Assembly (NCBI GenBank): GCA_947589155.1
Contig: CANQBH010000004.1
Location: 1 to 64,000, forward strand
Reading direction: 5' to 3'
From: an uncultured Lachnospiraceae bacterium
Lineage (GTDB): Bacteria; Bacillota; Clostridia; Lachnospirales; Lachnospiraceae
DNA length: 64,000 bases
Shown: piece after piece, positions 1 to 8,479 of the stretch
Position numbering within the stretch: the stretch's first letter is position 1
Layout: each line of letters opens with the position of its first letter
Position numbers and translations under genes: made by a program
The notes under the pieces: generated by a model
What the model was told of the DNA's origin: nothing
Databases searched by the model: none
What the model saw: only the letters and a program-made list of their open reading frames with translations

Positions 1-2
1 GC

Positions 3-359
3 AACATCATAGGAGAATATATCATCTTCTGCAAGGTGTATAATGAACAGCGTAAAAAATGCGGACAGACCAAAGAGGCAATCGAGGAAACGATCCGCAT
101 ATGCAAAGACAGAAACGTTTTAAGAGAGTATCTGGAAAACAGGCAAAAGGAGGTCGTAGACATTATGATGACGTTGTATGATGATGAAGAAATCGCAGAA
201 ATGTATACAAATGATATCAAAAGAGAGACATCCAGGAAAGCGGCTGAAAGAATGATAAAAACAGGCAAACTGACTTTGGAAGAAATTGCTCTTTGTGTTC
301 CTTCTTTATCCCTCGACGAGATCAAGGAGATCGAAGCCGAAGTCATGCAGATGGCATAA
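3..359 (+). CDS. Rpn-family nuclease/transposase-like protein, C-terminal part (cut by window start)
   Basis: The frame is open back to the first bases of the window, reading through GEYIIFCKVYNEQ before the GTG the ORF track uses as a start, so this is the 3' end of a longer gene and not a 107-residue protein. The tail contains a helix-rich segment (TKEAIEETIRICKDRNVLREYL, quoted in part) and a final block LTLEEIALCVPSLSLDEIKEIE, both of the style found at the C-terminus of Rpn/PD-(D/E)XK nuclease (putative transposase) proteins that are multicopy in Lachnospiraceae. The catalytic PD-(D/E)XK part would lie outside the window. A hairpin terminator follows closely. A near-copy of the middle of this fragment lies just downstream. 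Family assignment is from remembered resemblance; the open frame is directly visible. Confidence 0.6.
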   Translation, partial: NIIGEYIIFCKVYNEQRKKCGQTKEAIEETIRICKDRNVLREYLENRQKEVVDIMMTLYDDEEIAEMYTNDIKRETSRKAAERMIKTGKLTLEEIALCVPSLSLDEIKEIEAEVMQMA

Positions 360-376
360 GTGTTATAAAATCAAGA

Positions 377-407
377 AAGCAGGTTCTCCGCCTGCTTTTT
401 TATTTTT
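377..407 (+). terminator. Rho-independent terminator after the Rpn-like gene
   Basis: AAGCAGG pairs with CCTGCTT across a 7-base loop, followed by a T-rich run. It sits 17 bases after the stop codon of the Rpn-like fragment. Confidence 0.8.
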
Positions 408-471
408 ATATATGCAGCCAACCTCTCATTTGACGAAGCGGTCGATAATGCTGTTGTAGTCGGCAAATTTG

Positions 472-666
472 GTGTATAATGAACAGCGTAAGAAATGTGG
501 ACAGACCAAAGAGGCGATCGAGGAAACGATCCGCATATGCAAAGACAGGAACGTTTTAAGAGAGTATCTGGAAAATAGAGAAAGAGAGGTCGTAGACATT
601 ATGATGACGTTGTATGATGATGAAGAAATCGCAGAAATGTATGCAAATGATATCTGTAAGTGGTAA
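472..666 (+). pseudogene. Truncated duplicate of the Rpn-like C-terminus
   Basis: From GTGTATAATGAACAGCGTAA onward this stretch repeats the upstream Rpn-like fragment with only scattered base changes for about 185 bases, then diverges after the codons for NDI and stops at once (CKW then stop). It therefore lacks the last 40 or so residues of its sister copy. No ribosome binding site precedes it. Immediately upstream, in another frame, the bases read LSFDEAVDNAV, which resembles the same helical segment of a different Rpn-type paralogue. The locus thus looks like a junction of two decayed family members and not a working gene. Confidence 0.65.
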
Positions 667-717
667 GATTAACCGCAAAATCTTTTTTGCATTATTAACT
701 ACATCTTCTTAGAAGCA

Positions 718-1524
718 TCACCAACTGTATTCAGAAAACTGTAAAGTGTATTTTTCACCTGGTGTAATGTCGTACACTATGATAGAGTTATCTTTAAATT
801 TATCGCCGGCAGAAAGGTTGGACAAATAAACACTACCCGAATCAGTCAAATATCCGTTACTGTCGTAGAGTTTATAGGATATAATATCATAACTTGAAGT
901 ATCGCCGACAGTCTTTTGTCCGGAAAAGGTTATTTGAAGTTGAGGAGTAAAGTCTTTCTCATAAACATATGTAACATCTGTAATCCTTATGATTGATTCA
1001 ACGTTTCCGTCATACCCTTTAACCTCTAATTCAATGGGTAAATCTTTTGCATCAAGTTCCACATCAGCAACCGGCAAACAAGACAATGCTGTGCAATTTA
1101 CTTCATCAAAGCGAACATCATCATCTTTGTAAACGGTTAGATATACCGTGCCGTCATTTGATTTTCCGCTTTTAATATCGGAGGCGGGTATTCGTACATT
1201 GGCAAAAAATTGTTTTCCGGCAATCTGACTTTTGTAATTCCCGAAATCCTTGGATGTTACCGACTTTGTGGCAGAATATACTTCTTCACCGGCGTCATTA
1301 ACTATGCGGATATCAACAGTAACATCTGCGGCAATGTATCTTTCCTTATTGTTTAGCAACCCGAAAAATAAACTATAATCATTAGTTCCCGGATTGCTTT
1401 GAAAAGACCAACCTTTCAATGTTTCAATATCATCACTTCCGATAATTGTTGTCGGTACAAAAGAGCAACCGCATAAAGAACTCATGAATACAACAAGGAA
1501 TGATATAATAAACTTTTTCATCAT
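718..1524 (-). CDS. Putative lipoprotein of unknown function
   Basis: The start is placed at the second methionine pair (MMKKFIISF) and not at the longer ORF start, because GAGGTGG lies just upstream and a clean signal peptide follows. That signal ends in SLCGC, a lipobox, so the mature protein should be a membrane-anchored extracellular lipoprotein of roughly 250 residues. The rest is rich in alternating polar and hydrophobic residues typical of beta sandwiches, with two likely halves (an early VTVDIRIVNDAGEEVY strand pair and a late LQITFSGQKTVGDTS region). I do not recognise the family. The gene is AT-rich compared with the following signalling operon, and shares strand and a short gap (about 47 bases) with the upstream Cys-rich gene, so they may be co-transcribed. 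Confidence 0.6.
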   Translation of the reverse strand: MMKKFIISFLVVFMSSLCGCSFVPTTIIGSDDIETLKGWSFQSNPGTNDYSLFFGLLNNKERYIAADVTVDIRIVNDAGEEVYSATKSVTSKDFGNYKSQIAGKQFFANVRIPASDIKSGKSNDGTVYLTVYKDDDVRFDEVNCTALSCLPVADVELDAKDLPIELEVKGYDGNVESIIRITDVTYVYEKDFTPQLQITFSGQKTVGDTSSYDIISYKLYDSNGYLTDSGSVYLSNLSAGDKFKDNSIIVYDITPGEKYTLQFSEYSW

Positions 1525-1571
1525 TACCACCTCACTCGGTTTTTCATCATCTGAAGTTTTGAGAAAAGTCG

Positions 1572-2264
1572 TTATTTGCCGCGCTGTTTCTTTTTTGCAC
1601 TTTTCAGAAGCAAGCAAAAACCTCTGTTACAATGTTCGCTCAAATAACAGGTTTCACAAAGCATCAGATTAAGTTCTTGACACATAATTTCCTCACCCGA
1701 AGGCAATTTGTACTTTTCAATCCGTTTTATGTCTACCGGATTGCGGATGGCATAGTCGATTTGCTTTCCGTTTCTGGTTTTCAAGTAACGGTACGGCTCT
1801 GCAAAGAACTCCACGCAGTCGCCAACATACAACTTCTCAAATCCGGTAAGATCCATCCAAACATGCTGTTCTTTGTAATTGACGTATTCACCGTCCGAAA
1901 ACATACCTTCTATAAACAAGTGCTGGAAACAAATATGTTTGTCGTTGGTTTTTTCAACCTGTGCTTTGAACCCTAGCGGAATATTGAAAAAGCACCATTG
2001 AAAACTGCTATGAACCTTGCCTAGCGCATTGATTTGGGCATCAATGTAGTCATTATAAGTGAGTTTCTCACCGTGCACGACTTCTTTTAATCCGTTTGGA
2101 TCAAAGTCGATGCTCCCTCCTTCGGTCATCTGGACGATTTTCATGCCGTAATTGGCAAGAATCATTCTTTCGTAGTTGGGATGTTTTTTCAATAGATTGG
2201 CGGCCGTTTCTCGCACAGTCTTTTCTCTGATGCGCGCCTCTTTCTTTGCTCTTATGTTTTCCAT
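1572..2264 (-). CDS. Hypothetical protein with C-terminal cysteine cluster
   Basis: A 230-residue soluble protein with a basic N-terminus (ENIRAKKEARIREKTVRE) and no signal peptide. A GGAGGT ribosome binding site lies at good spacing before the ATG, and a promoter is visible upstream. The last 35 residues hold five cysteines in a compact pattern (CQELNLMLCETC, then EHCNRGFC), suggesting a zinc or Fe-S site. The central part (KLYVGDCVEFFAEPYRY, RNGKQIDYAIRNP) looks like a small beta barrel of the type seen in mobile-element accessory proteins, but I cannot name a family. Its AT-rich composition and neighbours (decayed Rpn genes) suggest an accessory origin. Function unknown. Confidence 0.55.
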   Translation of the reverse strand: MENIRAKKEARIREKTVRETAANLLKKHPNYERMILANYGMKIVQMTEGGSIDFDPNGLKEVVHGEKLTYNDYIDAQINALGKVHSSFQWCFFNIPLGFKAQVEKTNDKHICFQHLFIEGMFSDGEYVNYKEQHVWMDLTGFEKLYVGDCVEFFAEPYRYLKTRNGKQIDYAIRNPVDIKRIEKYKLPSGEEIMCQELNLMLCETCYLSEHCNRGFCLLLKSAKKKQRGK

Positions 2265-2347
2265 TTTTTAACCTCCGTTAATAAGTGCCGCAAATGCAGC
2301 CTATCATGCTAACGGAGTTTGTTCCACACAGATATTACTGTATTTTT

Positions 2348-2375
2348 ATTATAACCTAAAAATTTTTGCATTCAA
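2348..2375 (-). promoter_or_regulatory. Promoter for the Cys-rich hypothetical gene
   Basis: On the minus strand TTGAAT and TATAAT are separated by 16 bases, about 85 bases upstream of the ATG at 2264. Confidence 0.5.
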
Positions 2376-2564
2376 TAGAATCGGATTAAAATTTTCAATA
2401 AGTCCAAAACAACTTGTTTTCGAATGTTGTTCATCCGTCCGATACTTGTATTTTGAACTTGTCTTTTGAGCACTTCGTTCGCGCCTCGCGCGTTGCCGGC
2501 TGTTTTACCGGTTGGAGAAATAATTCCTCTGGCCGTCGGCCGATGCCGGCAGGCCAACCCCGAC

Positions 2565-2593
2565 TTGAAAAAATTGCGTTTCCATAGTATGAT
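2565..2593 (+). promoter_or_regulatory. Promoter of the HD-GYP/kinase operon
   Basis: TTGAAA and TATGAT are separated by 17 bases. The predicted transcript start lies just before the AGGAGG ribosome binding site of the gene at 2615, giving a very short leader. Confidence 0.6.
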
Positions 2594-2614
2594 AAACTCC
2601 ATAGGAGGCAGAAT

Positions 2615-4264
2615 ATGGTAGCGCTGGTTTTTAATATCATCCTCATTGCGGCATTGCTCCTTCTTTTTGCATTATGCGTTTATCTGGGCTCGCATCTGTC
2701 ATCCAAGGAGCATTTTCTGTTCATCATGTCGCTGCTGTTTACCGGATTTATCATTCTGGGCAACCTTTTCGAGTGCAACGCGACGCAGCTTGAGGCGGCG
2801 CTGGTAGGGCGCAGGCTCAGTTTCCTCGGAAGCACTTTTGCGGAATGGTTCATGTTTTTGTTTGTGCTGCGTTTCTATAAACAGAAGCCGGGCAGTTTTT
2901 ATACCTACGGCCTTTTGGGCGCGCACTGCCTGATCGGCATTGCGGAATTTACCTGCACGCGGCATGATCTGATCTACACTTCCATGTCTTTTCTCCGCGA
3001 GGGCGGCGTCAGCCGTATCATTACCACGCCGGGCTGGCTGAACTACGCCAACCGGCTTTTAATGTGTTTTTATATCATCGCGATTCCTGCGGTCTGTATC
3101 CGCTATTACAGTATGCACCCGAGCAACAAGCACCGGATCAACGCGCTGCTGCTGGCGATGTGCGCAGTCTTTCCGGGCGTGGCGTATCTGCTGATGATAA
3201 CGGGGCTGACAGGCAATTACGACCTGACGTCGCTGTTTATGGCGGCTTCCGCGCTGCTGGCGTATTTTCTTGTGGTGCGCCGCCATATGTTCGATACGCT
3301 GGAGGTGGCGCAGGACAAACTGATCTCCGGCCTCGCGGACGCGGTCGTGATCCTCGACGAGGATATGCAGCCGCTCTACCTGAACGAAAAGGCGAAGGAG
3401 ATCTTTGGCGACGTCAATTTTTCGCAGGGCGACTACGGTGTTCTGATGGACATCTGCAAATCCGCGGTGGAACAGTATAAGAGGAACGGCAGGACGTATA
3501 AGCTGCAGACCAGCCGCATCTATCACCATCGGCGTTTTTACGGCTATACGATGATCTTCAGCGATGTGAGCGAACTTGCGGATTACGCGATCGAACTTGA
3601 AGACGAGGTCAGCTTAAAGATCAGTGAGATCGAGCGGATCCAGCATCAGGTGCTGTATTCCTTCGCCAATATGATCGAGATGCGCGACGGCATGACCGGA
3701 CAGCACGTCAAGAGGACGACGGAATATGTGCGGATCCTCGTGACCGAGATGCTGCGCCGCGGCCTCTATCCGAACGAACTGACCGAAGAAAACGCCGGCC
3801 GGATGGTCAGCGCCGCCGCGCTGCACGACATCGGAAAAATCGCGATCAGCGATGTGATCCTGCAGAAGCCCGCGAGCCTGACGGCGGAAGAATTTGAAGT
3901 GATCAAGACCCATTCCGAGATCGGCGGGCAGATGATCGACGAGATCCTGACGGAGGTCGGCGATAACGATTATCTGGGCGAGGCAAAGAAGATGGCGGTG
4001 TTCCACCATGAACGCTGGGACGGCACGGGCTACCCGAAAGGGCTGGCGGGCGACGAGATCCCGCTGGCGGCGCGGATCATGGCGGTGGCGGACGTGTTCG
4101 ACGCCCTGATCTCCGAACGCCAGTACAAGCGCGCTTATACGATGGACGAGGCGTTTGCGATCATTGAGGCGTCCCGCGGTTCGCATTTTGATCCGGTCGT
4201 GGCAGGCGTTTTTCTGGAACTGCGGCCGGAAATTGAAAAAGTTGTCGCCCGTCTGGGTGAATAG
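2615..4264 (+). CDS. Membrane-anchored PAS/HD-GYP signalling protein
   Basis: The first 230 or so residues form about seven hydrophobic segments, like the 7TM sensor region often found in front of clostridial kinases. A PAS-like segment follows (ILDEDMQPLYLNEKAKEIFG, around residues 245-310), and then a coiled stretch. The C-terminal 200 residues are an HD-GYP domain: HDIGK at residues 404-408, HHERWDGTGYP near 465-475, and VADVFDALISERQYK. HD-GYP proteins hydrolyse cyclic di-GMP, and the key metal-binding residues appear intact here. It is the first gene of a five-gene signalling operon, with a 23-base gap to the next HD-GYP gene. The start is supported by AGGAGG eight bases upstream. The signal sensed is unknown. 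Confidence 0.85.
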   Translation: MVALVFNIILIAALLLLFALCVYLGSHLSSKEHFLFIMSLLFTGFIILGNLFECNATQLEAALVGRRLSFLGSTFAEWFMFLFVLRFYKQKPGSFYTYGLLGAHCLIGIAEFTCTRHDLIYTSMSFLREGGVSRIITTPGWLNYANRLLMCFYIIAIPAVCIRYYSMHPSNKHRINALLLAMCAVFPGVAYLLMITGLTGNYDLTSLFMAASALLAYFLVVRRHMFDTLEVAQDKLISGLADAVVILDEDMQPLYLNEKAKEIFGDVNFSQGDYGVLMDICKSAVEQYKRNGRTYKLQTSRIYHHRRFYGYTMIFSDVSELADYAIELEDEVSLKISEIERIQHQVLYSFANMIEMRDGMTGQHVKRTTEYVRILVTEMLRRGLYPNELTEENAGRMVSAAALHDIGKIAISDVILQKPASLTAEEFEVIKTHSEIGGQMIDEILTEVGDNDYLGEAKKMAVFHHERWDGTGYPKGLAGDEIPLAARIMAVADVFDALISERQYKRAYTMDEAFAIIEASRGSHFDPVVAGVFLELRPEIEKVVARLGE

Positions 4265-4287
4265 CGGACGGGCCTTCGGGAGGAAAT

Positions 4288-5736
4288 ATGAGATATCTAC
4301 CAATAGAAGAAGCGCAGCCGGGCATGCTTCTCGCGTCCGACATTTATGATGCAATCGGCAGGACGCTGATCGGCCAGAATTGCGAATTGACGGCGGATTA
4401 TATCAACAGCCTGAAAGAACGCGGGATCGTCGGCGTATATATCGAAGACGACCTTTCCCGCGACATCCGTCTGGAGCAGGCGATCACGGAGCGCGTGCGG
4501 CAGGAGGGCATGGACTGCGTCGCGAAAAAGGACGTGGACGGCTGTATCAGGGTCGCCGGCCGGATCGTGGACGAGATCATCGAGAAAGGGAACGTCTCGT
4601 TCGACATTGCGGATCTGCGCTCTTATGACAACTATACTTTCGCCCATTCCGTCAATGTCGCGGTGCTGTCCGCGGCGATCGGCATGGGGATGCGGATGGA
4701 GCGGAGCGAACTGGTCAATCTGGTTACGGCGGCGCTGATGCACGATCTGGGAAAACTTGAGATCCCGATGGAGATCTTAAACAAACCCGCGCGCCTGACC
4801 AAGGAAGAATACGCGATCATGAAGAGCCACGCGGAATTTTCCTATCAGCTGCTCAGCGCGCGGTGGGACATTTCCGCGCATGTGAAGTCGGCGGTGCTTT
4901 TCCACCACGAAAACGAGGACGGCAGCGGCTATCCGCAGGGATTGGAAGGCGCGGAGATCCCGCTGTTTGCAAAGATCCTCCATGTGGCGGACGTCTATGA
5001 CGCGCTGCGTTCCAAACGCCCGTATAAAAAACCTTACGCGCCGAACGAAGCGGCGGAATATCTGATGGGCGGCTGCGGGATCCTGTTCGACCTTTCCATC
5101 GTAGAAAAACTTCTGGCCTGCGTGCCGCTGTATCCGAAGGGCTCTGAGGTGGAACTCTCGGACGGACGGCGCGCGATCGTCTGCGAGAACAGCGGCGCTT
5201 ACAATCTGCGCCCGCTGCTGCGCCTTATGGACGGGCGGGAACTGGATCTGACGAGATCGAAAAACCTCAATATCACGGTCGTCGGCGCATGGGAGGACAG
5301 TCAGGATCCGGATGATTCGCAGGAACAGCAGCGCAGCGACAACATCCGGCGGATCGAAAGAAAGCGGCTGATGGTCGTGGACGACATGAAGACAAATCTT
5401 CAACTGCTCCGCGGTTTTCTCGAAGACGAGTACGAACTGATCCTGTTAAAATCCGGACGGCAGGTGCTGCGCTATCTTGCAGACCACGACGCGCCGGATC
5501 TGATCTTAATGGATATCGATATGCCCGGCATGGACGGGATCGAGACCGCGTCGCGGATCCAGAAGATGACTGAGGAAAAGATCCCGATCCTGTTCGTATC
5601 GGCGATCTGCGACAGGCAGACCGTCATGCTCTGCCGCAGCATGAACGCCGCCGGATATATTGTCCGGCCTTATCAGCCGGTCTATGTCAAGTCGGAGATC
5701 CTGCGGATCTTGAAAGGGTGGAACGAGAGGATATAA
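4288..5736 (+). CDS. Soluble HD-GYP protein with C-terminal receiver domain
   Basis: An N-terminal segment (MRYLPIEEAQPGMLLASDI) typical of the domain preceding many HD-GYP proteins is followed by an HD-GYP domain with HDLGK (His at residue 152) and HHENEDGSGYP. A linker then leads to a C-terminal receiver domain with the acidic pair in LMVVDDMK and phosphoacceptor Asp at about residue 409 (LMDIDMPGMDG). The order HD-GYP then receiver is the reverse of the common RpfG layout. It is predicted to degrade cyclic di-GMP under control of phosphorylation, plausibly by the hybrid kinase encoded next: the stop codon overlaps that gene's start (TAATG), indicating translational coupling. It has no membrane segment, so it should act in the cytoplasm. 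Confidence 0.85.
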   Translation: MRYLPIEEAQPGMLLASDIYDAIGRTLIGQNCELTADYINSLKERGIVGVYIEDDLSRDIRLEQAITERVRQEGMDCVAKKDVDGCIRVAGRIVDEIIEKGNVSFDIADLRSYDNYTFAHSVNVAVLSAAIGMGMRMERSELVNLVTAALMHDLGKLEIPMEILNKPARLTKEEYAIMKSHAEFSYQLLSARWDISAHVKSAVLFHHENEDGSGYPQGLEGAEIPLFAKILHVADVYDALRSKRPYKKPYAPNEAAEYLMGGCGILFDLSIVEKLLACVPLYPKGSEVELSDGRRAIVCENSGAYNLRPLLRLMDGRELDLTRSKNLNITVVGAWEDSQDPDDSQEQQRSDNIRRIERKRLMVVDDMKTNLQLLRGFLEDEYELILLKSGRQVLRYLADHDAPDLILMDIDMPGMDGIETASRIQKMTEEKIPILFVSAICDRQTVMLCRSMNAAGYIVRPYQPVYVKSEILRILKGWNERI

Positions 5737-8453
5737 TGGAGATACTGATACACGCCGGAGGGCTGTTCCTTACTTTTTTCGTATTGCAGCACTATATGAT
5801 GCTCGGCACCCATTCGCGGGCGCACCGTCTTTTGCCGCTGGTTCTCGGCCTGATCGCGCTGTACGATTTTTACGAGATCGTGCAGTGCATTACAAAGCAG
5901 ACCCGGACGTTTACCCTTCTCGAAGATCTGCTGATCATTCAGTTTCTCTATGTCATGCTGCACTATTTCATTGAATTTATGCGGATGCGCTGGCCGGTCT
6001 GGATCGATACGGTCATGTTCGTTTCCCTGCTGACGACCAACGCCTGCATTATTTACCGCGCGTACCTCGGCCGCCCGTACAGGAGCGTTTATTATGCGGC
6101 GGCTGTTTTTTATTCGCTGGTTCTTCTGGTCGTGGTCTGTATCGTCGTGGTGAAGTATTCGTACAGCAAACGGCAGCATTTTGTCAGCGGTATGCTGTAT
6201 CTGGCGGCGCTGCTGCCGTGGACGGCGCTGCTGGCCCGCCATGTCGGCTCCGTCCCTCCGCAGATCGTCATGACGCTGGCGCTGGCGGCAAGCTGCGTGA
6301 TCATCTTTTATCTGCTGATCACGGACCGCTTTGAAGATTCTTCCCTTTATATGCAGGAAAATATCTACCGCAGTTCGGACAACGCGCTGATCCTTCTGGA
6401 TACAGACTGCTATTTTCTTGACGCCAATCAGGAGGCGCGGCGGCTTTTGTCCGACGTGCTTGCAGCCGTGGAGCGCGAGCAGGAACGCTCGGTCTATATC
6501 GCCGCGATCCGCGAGTATCTGGCGGGAAAACGGGAAGCCCTGCTCTGGCAGCGGGAGGGCGAGTATTACCGCGGCCATATCACGCCGGTCATCCACCGCG
6601 GGCGGCTCAAGGGGTATGTGCTCACGATGTTTGACATCACGCCGCAGATGAAGGAGATCCGTGAGTCGGAAAGGAAGATGGAGGAAGCGCAGGATCTGAC
6701 CGTGCAAAAGAGCCGGTTCATGGCGCGGATGAGCCACGATCTGCGCAGCCCGCTCCATGCGATCATCGGGATCAGCGACGTGCTGATCGCGCGGCAGGAT
6801 CTGCTTTCCGAAGAACGCGGCCTGCTCCGGCAGCTGCGGCAGGCGGGCATGACGCTGCTGAAGATGGTGGACGATATCCTTGACTTTTCCAAACTCGAAG
6901 CGGGCCGGATGGAACTCAAACCGGCGGCTTACGATCTGCGGGAACTGTTGGAAGAAGTGGCGGCCGACCACGCGGTGCAGCTGCTCGATCGGCCGGTGGA
7001 ACTGACGCTTTCGGTCCGCACGCCGTATCCCCTGTATGTGACGGGCGATGCGGACAGGGTGCGCGAGATCCTGCAGAATCTCCTTTCCAACGCCGTGAAA
7101 TTTACCAAAGAAGGCAGCGTGGCCTGCGAGGTCTTCTGCGAGGAAGTTTTGGGAGAAGGCAGGGTGCGGCTGATCTGCCATGTCAGGGATACGGGGCCGG
7201 GCATGAAGGAGGAGCAGCTGCGGCAGATCTTCCGCGAATACGTTTCGTTTGCCGACAGCAGGACGCTGGAAGGGAGCGGCCTCGGGCTTTGTATCGTGCA
7301 GCAGCTGGCGGCGCTGATGGGCGGCTGCGCCTATGCGCAGAGCGACGGCGTCAGCGGTTCCGTCGTCAGTGTGGAATTGTTGCAGGAGATCGCGGAGCCG
7401 GTGCAGTGGGAACCGGCATTTTCCGTCCGCGGCGGGGAACTGCTGAGCCGCGGCATGAACTGGGCGCCTGCCGCGCGTCCGCAGTGGGAATATCCCGACG
7501 CGCGTGTGCTTCTGGCGGACGATATGGAAGTCAATCGGGAACTCTTTGCGGAGATGGCGCGTCCGTGGAAACTGCAGCTGCGCTGCGCGGCGGACGGGAG
7601 CGAGGCCGTGCGCCTTTGCGCGGAGGAGACGTTTGATCTGATCTTCCTCGATCTGATGATGCCGGAGATGACGGGAAAGGATGCGGCCGCACGGATCAGA
7701 GGGAAGCAGGACGCGCCGCTGATCGCGCTGACGGCGGACATTTCCGAGGATACTAAAAGGCTGCGGGAGGACTTCGGTTTTGCGGACGTGCTGTTAAAGC
7801 CGATGGAACCGGCGGATCTGAAAGCCTGTCTTGAAACATACCTTCCGAAGGAAAAGCGCTGCCAGCCGAGCAGTTTTGCGGCGGATCTTGCGCAGTTGCC
7901 GGGCAGCGTCAGCCGTTCCGCCTATCAAAAGACGCTGCGCACCTACGTCAGGGAAGTGGAGCCGCTGCTGGAGATCCTGCGGGAAGACGCGCAAAGGGAT
8001 CCGGAGGATTTTCGGATCAGGGTCCACGGGATCAAGGGCGTCAGCCGCCAGATCGGAAGGACGGCTGCAGCGGAGCGCGCGGAGATCATGGAAATGGCGG
8101 CAAAGGCCGGACATCAGGAGTACATCGGGCGGCACTTGGACGGTTTTCTGTCCTATCTGCGCGAGGTCGTTGAAGACGTGCGCCGCGAGGCGGCGCTCTT
8201 ATCTCTGCAGGACGGCGGCGGGAAAACAGAAGGAGAAGAAGCGCGGGCGCAAAGCGTTATCACAGACCGCAGCGTCCTGCGCCGTGAACTTGCCGACGCC
8301 TTCCGTTCCTACGACATGGAGCGGATCGAGCGGGGAATCCGCGCATGGGAAGCGGCGTCGCCGGACACCGCGGAGACGGAACTTCTGCGGGAACTGCGTG
8401 AAGCCTGCGAGGAATTTGAATACGAAAAAGGATGGGAACTTCTGGAAGGATAA
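5736..8453 (+). CDS. Hybrid sensor histidine kinase with receiver and Hpt domains
   Basis: The start is taken at the ATG overlapping the previous stop (GAGAGG upstream), not the GTG at 5718. Domains in order: multi-pass membrane sensor (about 1-205); PAS-like segment with ALILLDTDCYF; HisKA with phosphoacceptor His near residue 334 (ARMSHDLRSPLH); HATPase with LQNLLSNAVKF, DTGPGM and GSGLGL; receiver with Asp near 639 (IFLDLMMPEMTG); and a C-terminal Hpt domain with HGIKG, His near 764. All catalytic residues needed for a full phosphorelay (His-Asp-His) are present. The next receiver could be that of the HD-GYP protein encoded just upstream or the LytTR regulator downstream. The last 60 residues, after the Hpt, are charged and helical. 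Confidence 0.88.
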   Translation: MEILIHAGGLFLTFFVLQHYMMLGTHSRAHRLLPLVLGLIALYDFYEIVQCITKQTRTFTLLEDLLIIQFLYVMLHYFIEFMRMRWPVWIDTVMFVSLLTTNACIIYRAYLGRPYRSVYYAAAVFYSLVLLVVVCIVVVKYSYSKRQHFVSGMLYLAALLPWTALLARHVGSVPPQIVMTLALAASCVIIFYLLITDRFEDSSLYMQENIYRSSDNALILLDTDCYFLDANQEARRLLSDVLAAVEREQERSVYIAAIREYLAGKREALLWQREGEYYRGHITPVIHRGRLKGYVLTMFDITPQMKEIRESERKMEEAQDLTVQKSRFMARMSHDLRSPLHAIIGISDVLIARQDLLSEERGLLRQLRQAGMTLLKMVDDILDFSKLEAGRMELKPAAYDLRELLEEVAADHAVQLLDRPVELTLSVRTPYPLYVTGDADRVREILQNLLSNAVKFTKEGSVACEVFCEEVLGEGRVRLICHVRDTGPGMKEEQLRQIFREYVSFADSRTLEGSGLGLCIVQQLAALMGGCAYAQSDGVSGSVVSVELLQEIAEPVQWEPAFSVRGGELLSRGMNWAPAARPQWEYPDARVLLADDMEVNRELFAEMARPWKLQLRCAADGSEAVRLCAEETFDLIFLDLMMPEMTGKDAAARIRGKQDAPLIALTADISEDTKRLREDFGFADVLLKPMEPADLKACLETYLPKEKRCQPSSFAADLAQLPGSVSRSAYQKTLRTYVREVEPLLEILREDAQRDPEDFRIRVHGIKGVSRQIGRTAAAERAEIMEMAAKAGHQEYIGRHLDGFLSYLREVVEDVRREAALLSLQDGGGKTEGEEARAQSVITDRSVLRRELADAFRSYDMERIERGIRAWEAASPDTAETELLRELREACEEFEYEKGWELLEG

Positions 8454-8479
8454 GGACAGCAAAGGAGGACGGCAAAGAC

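Larger units (their letters stand above)
2265..2614. other. 350-bp intergenic region between divergent units
   Basis: Holds a promoter facing left for the Cys-rich gene and one facing right for the signalling operon, each listed separately. Between them (about 2380-2560) the bases turn from AT-rich to GC-rich, with several overlapping GGC/GCC-rich short inverted repeats (GCCGTCGGCCGATGCCGGC area) but no clear gene or terminator. The small ORFs on the track here have no ribosome binding sites and look like chance. Confidence 0.5.

Noticed and set aside
5682-7181. Long minus-strand ORF of 499 codons opposite the hybrid kinase gene
   Set aside because: It is rich in His, Arg and Asp as expected from reading GC-rich coding DNA backward, has no ribosome binding site and lies wholly within the well-supported kinase gene.
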